This document shows positions 16,001 to 24,540 of a stretch of DNA of 64,000 nucleotides, one piece after another. Location of the stretch: contig JAJBVG010000073.1 in assembly GCA_020859945.1 (NCBI GenBank), positions 1 through 64,000 on the forward strand, in the 5' to 3' direction. The position numbers were made by a program, and so were the translations under genes. Each line of letters opens with the position of its first letter. Positions within the stretch are counted from its first letter, which is position 1. The DNA comes from Clostridiales bacterium. GTDB taxonomy: Bacteria > Bacillota > Clostridia > Oscillospirales > Oscillospiraceae. Below the pieces are notes generated by a model. It saw only the letters and a program-made list of their open reading frames with translations. It did not search any database and was not told the origin of the DNA.

Positions 16001-19000
16001 AATAGGAGTAGTCGGAGCTGACGTTGAAGGTCACGGTGTCCTCACTGCCGCTGACGGTCTGGGAAGCCAGCACATAGCCGCCGTTGACGATGACGGAAAC
16101 GGTGCCCAGGGAGCTGTCGGTGGGGTCGCTGAGCTTGACGGACAGGGTCACGGTGTCGTCCACATCGCTCTCGGAGAGGATGGAGCCCATGATGTTGCCG
16201 TCCAGAGTGTAGTAGATGGAGAGGTCGTTGTCCTCGGTGGCGTACACGCGGTAGTTCCGCATGGCGTCATAGATGTCGTCCTCGGTCAGGTTGTCCGCCA
16301 GGACCACGGAGCGGGCGGTGTTGGCGTCGCCCCACAGACCCTTGTGGTTGTCCTGGTTGTTGGTGGGGGCCACGTGCCAGCCCTTGTCCAGCGCACGGGT
16401 ATAATACTCGTAGGAGGGGAAGTAGCTGGAGGAACCGATGGTGCCTTCGCCGTTGCCCACTTCGATCAGGGTGATCAACTCGTCGATCTCCTCATCGTAA
16501 TAGGAGAAGTCCTGGAAATCGCCGAAGGTGGTGCCGGGGTGGTTGAACTGGCTGATGGAGTCGGTCACCGTCTTTAACGTGTCATAGTAGTTCTGCAAGG
16601 CGGTGGAATAGGTGGTGTAGGCGCTCTGGGTACGGCTCTGGAAGCCGCCAGTGTTAAAGGTGTTGATGTGACCCAGGCCGTTGGACCAGGTCATCTCGTA
16701 ACCGAACAGGGCCACGAACTCGTCGGTGGTGTACTGCTCGGCGTAAGCCTTGCCCTCGGTCCACTCCTCGCTGAGGGAGCCGTCGGTGATGGTGACGGAG
16801 TCGCTGGAGGCGCTGTCAAAGGAGTTGGAGTGGTCGGTGACAGCCAGGAAGTCCAGGGTGTCGGTGGTCTCGTGAACCTCGGTGGCGTGCTCATAGGCGT
16901 CGGTGATGCTGCCCGCGCCGTCGGAGTAGTTGGTGTGGGAGTGCATCTGACCGAAGTAGATGTTGTAAGTCTCCTGGCTCCGCTCGGTGAAGGTCCGGGT
17001 GGTGACGGCGCTGGTGGTGTAGCCCTCCAGCTCCGCATAGGCCATGATGCTGGCCCCGCCGAAGCCCTTAGCCAGGGAAATGGGGGAGCTGCCGTCCTCA
17101 GTCAGGACGTACTCGGTGTAGGCAATGTTGCCCTCACTGTCAGTAGCAAAGACGTAGTTGCCGTCCTCGTCCGTGTCGTAGGTGATGGCGTAGTAGATCG
17201 TCGCGCCCTCGGTGGCGGAGGTCAGGGTGACCGCTACCGATTCGTCCTCGATGTACACGCCGCCGCCGTTGGGACTGAACTTCACAGAGGAAACGGTGCC
17301 CGCCGCATAGGTCAGGATACGGGTGACGCTGTCCGCCCGGCCCTCGCTGGTGGCGTAGACCTCCAGGGTGGAGGGAAGGGTGTCCAGAGTGGGCTTGCTG
17401 CTCTCGTCATAGGTCAGCCACTCGCCCTCGCCGGTGGTGGTGTCCACAAAGCGATACAGGATGGTGGCGTCCTCGGTGGAGGAGGACATGGTCAGCTCGG
17501 TGCCGACCGCCTGGTCCTCGGAGTTGTCCGGGGTGACGGCCACATAGCCGGTGATGCTGTCGTCCACGATGGGGCTGCCAGAGAGAATGACGGAGTCCAT
17601 GCGGACGGTGCCCTGGTTGCTGGGGGTGCTGGCGGTGCCGTTGGCCCGGACGGTGGTGCTGGGCACCAGACGGATGTACAGGGTCTCGGCGTTCTCCGCG
17701 CCCGCAGGCACGTCAAAGGTGAAGGTGATGTAGGTGGCGGACTTGATGGAGGTCTTGGCCACGCCGTCGGTGATGTCGCCGGACAGAGTGACCGCAGAGC
17801 TGCTGCCGTCGCTGCTGTAGGAGGTGTAGCTACAGGAATAGGTGCCGGTGGTGAAGTCATTGAAGGTCTCGCCGTCGGTGGAGTATTGCAGCTGCCACTC
17901 ACCGGAGCCGGTGTTGCTGGAGCGCATACGGAAGCTCAGCTCCATGTCGCCCCAACCGGCGGAGGAGACGGCGAACTGGAGATAGTCGTCGGTGCCGCTG
18001 CCCAGGCCGGTGCCGCCCATGTACCAGTTGGAGATGTCGGTACTGCCGGAGCTGGTACCGGTGGTGAAGGTCTTGACCTCCTCGCCGCTGACCACAGCGG
18101 TGAAGGTGGCGTTGCTGTCCAGCATGTCGTTGGCTTCGTACTTGTCGCCGCTGATGGCGGTGATGCCGTCCTCATAGGGCCCGCCGCCGCCCCAGGAGGC
18201 GATGCTCTCCTCGATGGAGGAGTCGGTGTCGTACTCTACGCCTATCTCAGTGGTGCCGGTCTTGTAGAACTGGTAGACATAGATGGTGGGATTGCTGGTG
18301 CTGAAGCTGTAGGTGGTGAAGCCGGAATAGTACTCCACATACTGGTTGCTGGTGCCATATTTGGCGTTGACGTTCTTGATGTAGAAGCTGCCGGCGGTGT
18401 CCGTCTCTTCCAGCTCCCACAGGCTGTAGTCGCTCTTCTCCGCCAGGGTCAGGCTGGAGCCAGTGGAGCCACTGGTCAGGTACAGGCCACCGTTTTCAAA
18501 GGTGTAATACCCTTCGTCGGTCTCCCGGACGGTCAGGACCAGCGCGTCGCTGGTGGTGGTCAGGGTGGTGTCCTCCACCGTGCCCGCCACGCCGGTGAGC
18601 TTGCTGCTGCTGGCGGTGCCGGTCATGGCAAGGCCGCCGTTGGGGTAGTAGATCACTACCTGGTCGCCCTGGGCGATGGAATCCACCAGAGTGCCGGTGA
18701 CGGTGCCATCATCCTCTTCGGTGTCCTCCACGGCGGTGAACTGGAGGGCGAACATCCCCTCGCTGCCTTCGCCGATGGTGCCGTAGCCGCTCCAATAGCT
18801 CTTGGACTCGTACCACTCAATGTAGCACTCGCGGACGGTGTTCTTCACATAGTAAAGGCCGTCCCCGGCGTCCTCCAGGGTCCACTGGTCGTTGACGGCT
18901 CCCAGGGTCAGGCTGGAATAGCTGTCCGCCATGCCCAGGTTCTGGTCGCCGTAGGCGATGGTGACGGTGCCGTCCTCGTTGACGGTGATGGTCCAGACCT

Positions 19001-20567
19001 CGGTGGAGCTGTAGCCGGACAAGGCGCCGTCCTCGGCCTGGGTAACTTCGACGCCGTCGTTGTAATAGGTGCCGTAGCTGCTGGAGAGAGCCATATTATA
19101 GGCAGGCGCCCAAATGACATAGGTGCCGGAGGTCAGGCCCTCGTCCTCCTCGCCGGTGCCGGTGGAAGTGACGGTGATGTCGCTGGCCTGAGCCACATAG
19201 AGCTGATAGGCGTTGTAGTCGCTGACCACGGCGTACAGACTGATGACAGAGCCTTCCGTGGCACCCGCCTCAGTCAGCACTGAGGATGCCTGGTAAGCAA
19301 CGATGGTGTTGCCGTCAGTATCGGTCAGGGTGGTGCTGGTGCCGACAGTTCCAACGGTCAGGTCGGTCAGATAGACGCGGGTGCTCTGGAGGGCCTTGCT
19401 GTCGCTGTAATCACTGTTCAGCTCAGCAATGGTCACGGTCTGCGCGGGCAGCTCAGAGGTAGAGCCGATGATGGTGTAGTCCGTCACGCCGGTCAGTTCC
19501 ACCAGCCCCTTATAGGTGGTGTAGGTGCCGCTTGCCCGCACGTCGTCCCCCAGGCTGATGTCAGAGGGAGCGGTGGAGAAGTACAGGCAAATGCCGCCGG
19601 TGTCGTCCTGCACATAGACGGATTTGCCGCTGATGTAAGTGACGGTGCCGTCTACGGTGTAGGTGACGGAGGTGTCGGCGTCGGCCTTGACCTCCGCGAT
19701 GGTGGAGACGTTTTCGTCGGTCTCATCGCCGCCGGTAGTGGTCGCGGTCAGCTCCACGGAGTTGGTGTCGCTCTTGGAGCCGTCCAGCTCGGCATAGGCG
19801 TATAGGGTCTCCCCGATGTGGTCGGAGACGTCCAGGCTGCTGCCCTCCAGGGCGGTGTATTCGCCGCTCTCAGAGTAGCTGTAATAATAGGTGACGCCGG
19901 AGGTGGCGCACTTGAACGTCACCGTCTTGTCTGTCTCAGAGTAGGTCAGGCTGGGGGTCTCCACGGTTTCGGTGGTGCTGCCACCGCCGGAAGAGGATTC
20001 GCCGCCCAGCGCGTAAAGCGTCACCGCCTGCTGAGCGGTATAAGTGGTGGACTTATAGTAGCGGAACCGCATCTGGTCGGTCGCGGTATTGAAACGCATA
20101 TGGGGACCGCTGCTCAATTCCAAATCCACGCCTTCTTCCGTCACGGAGACCGTCAGCGGATAGCTGGCGGCGGTGGACTGATTGGAAGAGGTGGCAATTC
20201 CATTGCTGTCCGCGGACTGATACAGATAGTCGCCGCTGGCATTTTTGAGTACATAGCCGCCGTCGACCGCTTCCAGTGTGACAACATTTGTCTTGTCTGC
20301 GGTGATGGTACTGCTGCTGATGGACGCTTCCACATAATCATTTGCGGAAGTCGTGCCGTCGAACACATAGGCGGTGTTGCTGTCGGCCTCATAGACCAGC
20401 AGGTATTCACCTGCCCAGTCGCTGGGCGCGGATGTCACCTTTGTCCATGTGTAAGTGGTGGTGGTCTCGTCCTCTGCCGCCGCCACCGCTGGCAGGGCGG
20501 GCAGGCACATGGCCAGGGCCAGCGCCAGGGCTACGAACCGCCGGAGCTGGTGTTTCACAGTTTTCAT
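13005..20567 (-). CDS. Giant secreted PHP-domain (CehA/McbA-like) metallohydrolase, multidomain
   Basis: A 2520-residue exported protein. A signal peptide (residues 1-30, ending ALPAVAAAE) is followed by alternating beta-rich modules; an OB-like domain at about 283-390; chitobiase-C-like repeats at about 1020-1190 (FSPNGGGVYIEDESVAVTL); and a PHP metal-dependent phosphoesterase domain at about 1205-1450 with HSHTNYSDG, AVTDHSN, NHPG and NQDNHKG. A GATase-like segment (about 1666-1776), two more OB-like domains (about 1960-2170), a FIVAR-like helical module (about 2176-2243) and three fibronectin III domains (2253-2519) follow. PHP enzymes cleave phosphoester bonds using several metal ions. 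With OB-like folds, an extracellular nuclease or phosphatase is plausible but inferred. No LPXTG, SLH or C-terminal membrane anchor is seen. ATG 20567 has GGAGG at eight bases. Confidence 0.8.
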   Translation of the reverse strand: MKTVKHQLRRFVALALALAMCLPALPAVAAAEDETTTTYTWTKVTSAPSDWAGEYLLVYEADSNTAYVFDGTTSANDYVEASISSSTITADKTNVVTLEAVDGGYVLKNASGDYLYQSADSNGIATSSNQSTAASYPLTVSVTEEGVDLELSSGPHMRFNTATDQMRFRYYKSTTYTAQQAVTLYALGGESSSGGGSTTETVETPSLTYSETDKTVTFKCATSGVTYYYSYSESGEYTALEGSSLDVSDHIGETLYAYAELDGSKSDTNSVELTATTTGGDETDENVSTIAEVKADADTSVTYTVDGTVTYISGKSVYVQDDTGGICLYFSTAPSDISLGDDVRASGTYTTYKGLVELTGVTDYTIIGSTSELPAQTVTIAELNSDYSDSKALQSTRVYLTDLTVGTVGTSTTLTDTDGNTIVAYQASSVLTEAGATEGSVISLYAVVSDYNAYQLYVAQASDITVTSTGTGEEDEGLTSGTYVIWAPAYNMALSSSYGTYYNDGVEVTQAEDGALSGYSSTEVWTITVNEDGTVTIAYGDQNLGMADSYSSLTLGAVNDQWTLEDAGDGLYYVKNTVRECYIEWYESKSYWSGYGTIGEGSEGMFALQFTAVEDTEEDDGTVTGTLVDSIAQGDQVVIYYPNGGLAMTGTASSSKLTGVAGTVEDTTLTTTSDALVLTVRETDEGYYTFENGGLYLTSGSTGSSLTLAEKSDYSLWELEETDTAGSFYIKNVNAKYGTSNQYVEYYSGFTTYSFSTSNPTIYVYQFYKTGTTEIGVEYDTDSSIEESIASWGGGGPYEDGITAISGDKYEANDMLDSNATFTAVVSGEEVKTFTTGTSSGSTDISNWYMGGTGLGSGTDDYLQFAVSSAGWGDMELSFRMRSSNTGSGEWQLQYSTDGETFNDFTTGTYSCSYTSYSSDGSSSAVTLSGDITDGVAKTSIKSATYITFTFDVPAGAENAETLYIRLVPSTTVRANGTASTPSNQGTVRMDSVILSGSPIVDDSITGYVAVTPDNSEDQAVGTELTMSSSTEDATILYRFVDTTTGEGEWLTYDESSKPTLDTLPSTLEVYATSEGRADSVTRILTYAAGTVSSVKFSPNGGGVYIEDESVAVTLTSATEGATIYYAITYDTDEDGNYVFATDSEGNIAYTEYVLTEDGSSPISLAKGFGGASIMAYAELEGYTTSAVTTRTFTERSQETYNIYFGQMHSHTNYSDGAGSITDAYEHATEVHETTDTLDFLAVTDHSNSFDSASSDSVTITDGSLSEEWTEGKAYAEQYTTDEFVALFGYEMTWSNGLGHINTFNTGGFQSRTQSAYTTYSTALQNYYDTLKTVTDSISQFNHPGTTFGDFQDFSYYDEEIDELITLIEVGNGEGTIGSSSYFPSYEYYTRALDKGWHVAPTNNQDNHKGLWGDANTARSVVLADNLTEDDIYDAMRNYRVYATEDNDLSIYYTLDGNIMGSILSESDVDDTVTLSVKLSDPTDSSLGTVSVIVNGGYVLASQTVSGSEDTVTFNVSSDYSYYYIKVVEADGDIAVTAPVWVGDVEALGVSTFESDDALAVQNEALNMTLSLYNNESKDFDIESITFTVTDLDGNVTDITDQIVATTNVPTEVESMDTADYSFYYVYDGLGSTIYTATITGTLNGVTKVYTEPLTVSYVSADMVTNVVVDGSHYNDYVTGYYGGNMTELEALAANQSIKLNIVTDVEDYYGDDSVLDDCALLIISAPAKKSGTANAGDFVASLYEDEFIEAVQAYVQAGGSVIVCGLADYQDKGSESADYHIAAQQNKLLAAIGSTMSLNDDEAYDATNNGGQYYRLYLENFNMESEWLSGVVDVNSVEDGEDYQSYSQYSGCTVNVGDGTWLVKGFETTYSVDSDKDGVGATDEVETDDSYGYNIVTPLGEAVFLACEDTAYGGTIFVSGGVFCSDFEVDADVDDYDLPYANTTIITNILTDVQVELPVTDIATVRAAYGDGEGSGSIYKVRGYVTAGTANEDNAFFDCIYIQDETGGIDIFPYAESGLELGTYMEVTGYLASYQGDIELKVMSYTILDSENLNVIEPTLVTCAEGADYAANGGKLIQVEGTVGSVYYNSDGTLAQFTVSDSTGESVVFIDGYILSGTTGENTLAETVTTGATVSAVGVLYMHPETLATDSDTFGEEVAVLRVRDCDEIVVTTAAVTVDTTALTAAIEQAEALTESDYTASTWADLETALTAAQTVLADADATQTEVDEAAEALTAAIDALEKANTEEVTVPAATTITSAVSWTKGIKLTWEAVDGATSYQVYRKIDSGSWKKVKTTSSTTWQDNDATTDSTQYQYKVYAVNSSGKSEASATKTIFRLASTTITSATNRATGVKLTWNAVEGATSYRIFRKVGSGSWKKVKTTSSTTWTDTSATKNGTKYQYKIDAVNSSDISAASATKTIYRLTAKHFTRAKNVSSRKISLKWTRNTKATGYIIQYSTSSDFSNAKTVKIKGNKNVTTTLKNLTKGKKYYIRMRAYKTSGSVTSYAGWSKVKTVTVKK

Positions 20568-20816
20568 AAATTTCCTCCATTTTTTACGGTTTGGGCTAAT
20601 TTCTCTCGCTTTTCGCGCATCACCCTCTCTGCCCGGCGCGGCCCGCAGCGGACCCCGCAATGGGATACGTTTACGTTACCATGTTTGCCGGTAAGATTCC
20701 ACCCGGTTTGGGAAAGATGTTTGCAAAATTCCCGTCAATTTCGTCCCAGGGTTTGTAAAAGGGCGCTCGTACCCCTGAAACGGGACCGGTGGAAAACAAA
20801 ACCAGCTTAGCCGATA

Positions 20817-20845
20817 ACTTTACAAACCTTACACAGGCTTTACAC
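20817..20845. promoter_or_regulatory. Phased TTACA repeats upstream of the PHP gene
   Basis: Three TTACA units (CTTTACAAACCTTACACAGG then CTTTACACAA) stand 9 and 11 bp apart, about 250 bp upstream of the start. Such phased repeats resemble PhoP/PhoB-type boxes, which would fit a phosphoesterase. No clear -35/-10 pair could be fixed beside them, so this is a weak call. Confidence 0.3.
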
Positions 20846-20906
20846 AATTATGATACTATCACAAACTTCTGCATGGGGCAAGTATTTTCGGCCTTTACTT
20901 TGGCAA

Positions 20907-20953
20907 AAAAAGCGCAAAAAGGCGGCCCGGAGCCTGTCCGAACCGCCTTGTCC
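20907..20953 (-). terminator. YfcC terminator
   Basis: Read on the minus strand: AAGGCGG .. CCGCCTT stem followed by TTTGCGCTTTTTTT. It ends the PepD/YfcC side before the PHP gene. The rest of 20570-21075 holds the phased repeats, a family E fragment at 21044-21078 and no gene. Confidence 0.7.
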
Positions 20954-21043
20954 ATTTTTTAAGAATCTGGGGATTTCTGTGTATCCGTTCCGGCGGAGTT
21001 TTTTCCGCCCCGGAGCAGCCGCCTCAGGTCGGCCTCTCCCGTC

Positions 21044-21078
21044 ATTGCACATTGCTCATTACAAATTGCAAATTGTCA
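21044..21078. repeat. Family E AT-rich repeat fragment
   Basis: CATTGCACATTGCTCATTAC then AAATTGCAAATTG, immediately 3-prime of the YfcC gene and overlapping its last codons by a few bases. Confidence 0.6.
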
Positions 21079-22506
21079 AAACGGTCCGTACCCGATCTGC
21101 ACCGCCACACCCAGGAACACAAACGCGATGATCCACCACACCACGAACAGGGGCAGCAGGTACTTCATCCACTTGCGGAAGGAGATACCGCCGCACATGG
21201 CCAGAGCCGCGAGGATTTCGCCGCCGGTGGGGGCCATGACGTTGGTGAAAGCGTCGCCGAACTGGAAGGCCAGCACCGCCGTCTGCCGGGTCAGTCCCAG
21301 CATATCCGCCAACGGGGCCATAATGGGCATGGTGATAGCCGCCTGGCCGGAGCCGGAGGGCACCAGCACGTTGAAGAGGTCCTGCACGATAAACATCCCG
21401 ATGGCCGCCAGAGTGGGGCTGAGGCCGTTCAGCAGACCGGAGAGGGCATGAATGATGGGGTCCATGATGCTGGCGTCGTTCAGCAGCACGATGACCGCGT
21501 TGGCAAGGCCGATCATCAGGCAGGGGAACAGCATATTGACGCAGCCTTTTTCAAAGTATTCGCATATTTTGTTGGGGCCGAGGCCGCCCACGATGCCGCC
21601 GATGATGCCGATGGCCAGGAACACGGCGGACAACTCGTCGATGTAAAAGCCCTGGGCCACAATGCCCCAGACGGTGAAGGCGATACCCCCGATGAACACC
21701 ACCAGCACCAGCTTCTGCCGCAGGGTCAGGGGTTCCACTTCGTCCACGTTCAGCGCCACGTCCTTGGCGGTCAGCTTGTCCTGCTCGTAGGTGGAGCTGA
21801 GGGTGGGGTTGCGCTTCACCCGGATGGCGTGCCAGGTCACATAAATGATGCTGGCGGTGAGGAAGCACACAAAGGCACAGGCCCGCAGCGCCATGCCGGA
21901 GAACATGGGCAGTCCGGCGATGCTCTGGGCCACGCCGGTGGTAAAGGCGTTGGTGATGGCTCCCGCGTAGCCGGAGGCGGCGGCGCAGAAGATGATGCCC
22001 ACCGCCGTCAGCGAGTCAAAGCCCATGGTCAGGCAGCAGGCCAGCACCAGCGGCACAAAGGCCAGAAATTCCTCAAAGTTGGCGCAAAAGGCGCTGCCGC
22101 AGCCGAACACCACCATGCAAACGGGAATCATCAGCATTTCCCGGCCCTTCATGACCCGGACCACGTTGGCAATGCCGTTGTTGATGGCCCCCGTCCCGTT
22201 CAGGATGGCGAACATTCCGCCGATGATGAGCAGGAAGAAGATGATGGCCGCCGCGTTCTGCATTCCCAGCGTCAGGGACATCAGCAGGGTCATCAGGGAG
22301 GTGGGGTTCTTATCCACCGTGTGGTAGCTGTCAGGGTCCACAATTTCCGTGTCCGCCGTGGCGTCGTACACCCGGTCATAGCTCCCGGCAGGGATGAAGT
22401 AGGACGCTATCGCCACCACCAGGATGATGATGACCAGCAGCAGCATGGGGTTGACGGCTTTGATTTGTTTTTGTTCGGTTTTCTCTTTCTTTTCTCTCTT
22501 TGCCAT
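21076..22506 (-). CDS. YfcC family permease (DcuC/ArsB-type)
   Basis: A 476-residue transporter of the YfcC group (PF03606), proposed to carry basic amino acids, peptide breakdown products or dicarboxylates. About 11-12 hydrophobic segments are visible. Two halves each hold a re-entrant-like signature: IIGGMFAILNGTGAINN and GCGSAFCANFEEFLAF in the first half, PSGSGQAAITMPIMAPL in the second. The N-terminus is Lys/Glu-rich (MAKREKKEKTEQK). ATG 22506 follows an AAGGAAGAAACCCC region. It lies downstream of pepD on the same strand with a family B repeat between, suggesting a peptide or amino-acid uptake and degradation pair. Confidence 0.88.
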   Translation of the reverse strand: MAKREKKEKTEQKQIKAVNPMLLLVIIILVVAIASYFIPAGSYDRVYDATADTEIVDPDSYHTVDKNPTSLMTLLMSLTLGMQNAAAIIFFLLIIGGMFAILNGTGAINNGIANVVRVMKGREMLMIPVCMVVFGCGSAFCANFEEFLAFVPLVLACCLTMGFDSLTAVGIIFCAAASGYAGAITNAFTTGVAQSIAGLPMFSGMALRACAFVCFLTASIIYVTWHAIRVKRNPTLSSTYEQDKLTAKDVALNVDEVEPLTLRQKLVLVVFIGGIAFTVWGIVAQGFYIDELSAVFLAIGIIGGIVGGLGPNKICEYFEKGCVNMLFPCLMIGLANAVIVLLNDASIMDPIIHALSGLLNGLSPTLAAIGMFIVQDLFNVLVPSGSGQAAITMPIMAPLADMLGLTRQTAVLAFQFGDAFTNVMAPTGGEILAALAMCGGISFRKWMKYLLPLFVVWWIIAFVFLGVAVQIGYGPF

Positions 22507-22593
22507 GGGGTTTCTTCCTTTCTTGAGGGTATCTTACGTTTTTCGGTCATCTCTTTTTCACAGATGGGGCAGGAAACGTTTTTCAACGATATG

Positions 22594-22663
22594 TGTAGGG
22601 GCGGCGCTTCGCCGCCCGCAGGTTCCATGTTATTTATCCGGGCGGCCACGGGCCGCCCCTACA
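22594..22663. repeat. Family B palindromic repeat, copy 2
   Basis: TGTAGGGGCGGCGC at the left and GGCCGCCCCTACA at the right, 70 bp, between pepD and the YfcC gene. A family A right-end fragment (GCCAACAGCTCA) follows near 22700 and touches the end of pepD. Confidence 0.85.
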
Positions 22664-22708
22664 GGAATCGCGTGGAACTGTTATAGCAAATAGCAAAGGG
22701 CCAACAGC

Positions 22709-24160
22709 TCACTCTCGCAGCGCCGCCAGCGTCGCGCACAAACACCGGTAGACCTTCTTCACCGACGAAATTTCCAGCGTCTCGCCGGGGGAGTGGAAGT
22801 CCCGACAGTTGGGGCCGATGGCGATAGCGTCCAGGTCGGGACGCTTGTCGAAGAAGTATCCCACCTCCAGCCCCGCGTGAACGGTTGTCATGGCGGGGGG
22901 TTCCCCGCAGAGGGCCTGGTAAACGCTGCTGTAGGTCTGGCGCAGGGGGGAGTGGAGCCGGAACTCCCAGCTGGGATACAGGACGCTGCACTGGCAGCGT
23001 CCGCCCAGCAGGGCGGCCAGCCGCTCCATCTTCTGGTAGAGGTAGGTGCGCAGACTGGGCTGAGCGGAGCGGATTTCCGTCACTACCCGCAGTCCGTCCC
23101 CGTCCGGATAGACCTCACCCAGGTTGTCGGAGGTGTCCACCTGGCCGGTAATGGCCTCGTCCATCTGGAAAATACCGTCCGGCAGCAGGGTCAGCGCGTC
23201 CAGCACCGGGCCGGGGACGGTTCCCCGCTGGGGCGCCTGGGCCGGAGTGAAAGTCACGTTGAGCCGCTCTCCGGTGACGGGGGTCTCCCGGCGGAAGGTG
23301 TTTTCTAATACGGCACATTGGGCCTGGACTGCGGCGGCCTTCTCCGGCGGCAGCCACAGCAGCGCCTCCGCCTCCCGTGGGATGGCCAGCCGGAAGCTGC
23401 CGCCCCGAATCTCCGCCAGCAGAAAATCGCTCTCCTGTTCCACCGCCAGCAACAGCCGGGCCAGCAGAATGTTGGCGTTGCCCCGTCCCCGGTGGATGTC
23501 GTCCCCGGAGTGGCCGCCCCGCAGACCGCCTACCGCCAGCCGCCAGGCCGTCCAGCCTGCCGGAATCGGTTTCCAGTCCACATCCTGGAGGAAATCCGCC
23601 CGCATCCCGCCGCAGCTGCCGCAGACCACCACATTGTCCTCGGTGTGGTCCAGATTGATGAGCCGTGCAGAGCGCAGCTTTTCCGGGGCGAAGCGCTCCG
23701 CGCCGGTAAAGTCCTCCTCCTCGCAGACGGTGAACAGCGCGTCCAGAGGCGGGTGGGCCAGGGTGTCGTCCTCCAGCACCGCCATAGCCAGCGCCACGCC
23801 GATGCCGTCATCCGCTCCCAGGGTGGTCCTGCCGCCGGTGGAAAGCTCGTCCCCTTGGATGACCCACTGAATGGGGTCTTGGGTGAAGTCGTGGACCACG
23901 CCCTCCGCCTTTTCACAGACCATGTCCAGGTGGGCCTGGAGCAGCACCGGCAGCGCGGCCTCATAGCCGGGGGAGGCGGGTTTGCGAATCAGCACGTTGC
24001 AGACCTCGTCCTGCTCTGCCTCCAGCCCGATGCCCAGCGCCCAGCGGATGATAAAATCGCTCAGCGCCCGTTCATTGCGGCTGCCGTGGGGGATCTGGCA
24101 GATTTGGTAGAAGCGGGCGAACACCCGGTCTTGGCACAGGGCCTCTATTTCCCCGTTCAT
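22709..24160 (-). CDS. pepD: Aminoacyl-histidine dipeptidase (PepD)
   Basis: A cytosolic M20-family metallopeptidase that cleaves Xaa-His and other dipeptides. The metal ligands and catalytic residues appear in order: QAHLDMVCEK (about residues 77-86), TLGADDGIGVA (about 112), the general base pair EEE in TVCEEEDFTGAE (about 143), the ligand in NLDHTEDN and a C-terminal His in SPGETL context. The 483-residue length fits PepD. The ATG lies at 24160 behind AGAGGAGAGGG. It precedes the YfcC transporter, so released amino acids may be exchanged by it; that link is inference. Confidence 0.93.
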   Translation of the reverse strand: MNGEIEALCQDRVFARFYQICQIPHGSRNERALSDFIIRWALGIGLEAEQDEVCNVLIRKPASPGYEAALPVLLQAHLDMVCEKAEGVVHDFTQDPIQWVIQGDELSTGGRTTLGADDGIGVALAMAVLEDDTLAHPPLDALFTVCEEEDFTGAERFAPEKLRSARLINLDHTEDNVVVCGSCGGMRADFLQDVDWKPIPAGWTAWRLAVGGLRGGHSGDDIHRGRGNANILLARLLLAVEQESDFLLAEIRGGSFRLAIPREAEALLWLPPEKAAAVQAQCAVLENTFRRETPVTGERLNVTFTPAQAPQRGTVPGPVLDALTLLPDGIFQMDEAITGQVDTSDNLGEVYPDGDGLRVVTEIRSAQPSLRTYLYQKMERLAALLGGRCQCSVLYPSWEFRLHSPLRQTYSSVYQALCGEPPAMTTVHAGLEVGYFFDKRPDLDAIAIGPNCRDFHSPGETLEISSVKKVYRCLCATLAALRE

Positions 24161-24289
24161 AGGGCACCCTCTCCTCTCTCACGCCGCCGCGTTAATACTT
24201 TAGCGCGTTAATATGTCTCAGTATACCCAGTTCACCGCTGTTTGTCAACAAACGATTCCGGTTTTCGACATGAAAGCGCAAAGCGGCTT

Positions 24290-24318
24290 GTGAACCGGCG
24301 CAAACTGTGTTAAAATAG
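24290..24318 (+). promoter_or_regulatory. Candidate promoter upstream of the YcxB-like gene
   Basis: TTGTGA, 17 bp, TAAAAT. It lies 220 bp ahead of the gene, with a family D repeat in between. Confidence 0.5.
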
Positions 24319-24360
24319 ATAAAATAAATTGGTTATCCCGTTGAATCATCTGTGTACCAG

Positions 24361-24464
24361 AAACCCCTCCGCCACTGCCTAAAGGCGGCGGCCCTCCTCC
24401 GCCGTCAAGCGGCACTTTCGGGGCCTTGCCCCTCCTTGCCCTTTCAGGGGAGGCAAGAGAGGCA
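24361..24464. repeat. Family D repeat, copy 2 (inverted, with nested mini-hairpin)
   Basis: AAACCCCTCCGCCACTGCC at the left and CTTTCAGGGGAGGCAAGAG at the right. A CTTGA-loop mini-hairpin (minus strand) is nested at 24400-24419 and a GGGGCCTTGCCCC inverted repeat follows it. Confidence 0.8.
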
Positions 24465-24540
24465 GTCGGTTGAGAAATGGTGGTTTTTTGTGAGAAACTT
24501 ATGCTATGATGGATAAAATTTCTACTAGGAGGCTCTTTCC

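Noticed and set aside
12978..20810. Long plus-strand frames of 1199, 871 and 330 codons opposite the PHP protein gene
   Set aside because: They are shadows of the 7.5-kb minus-strand gene. Their translations are Gly/Val/His-rich without domains, and no ribosome sites or promoters fit them, while the minus frame has a signal peptide and clear motifs.
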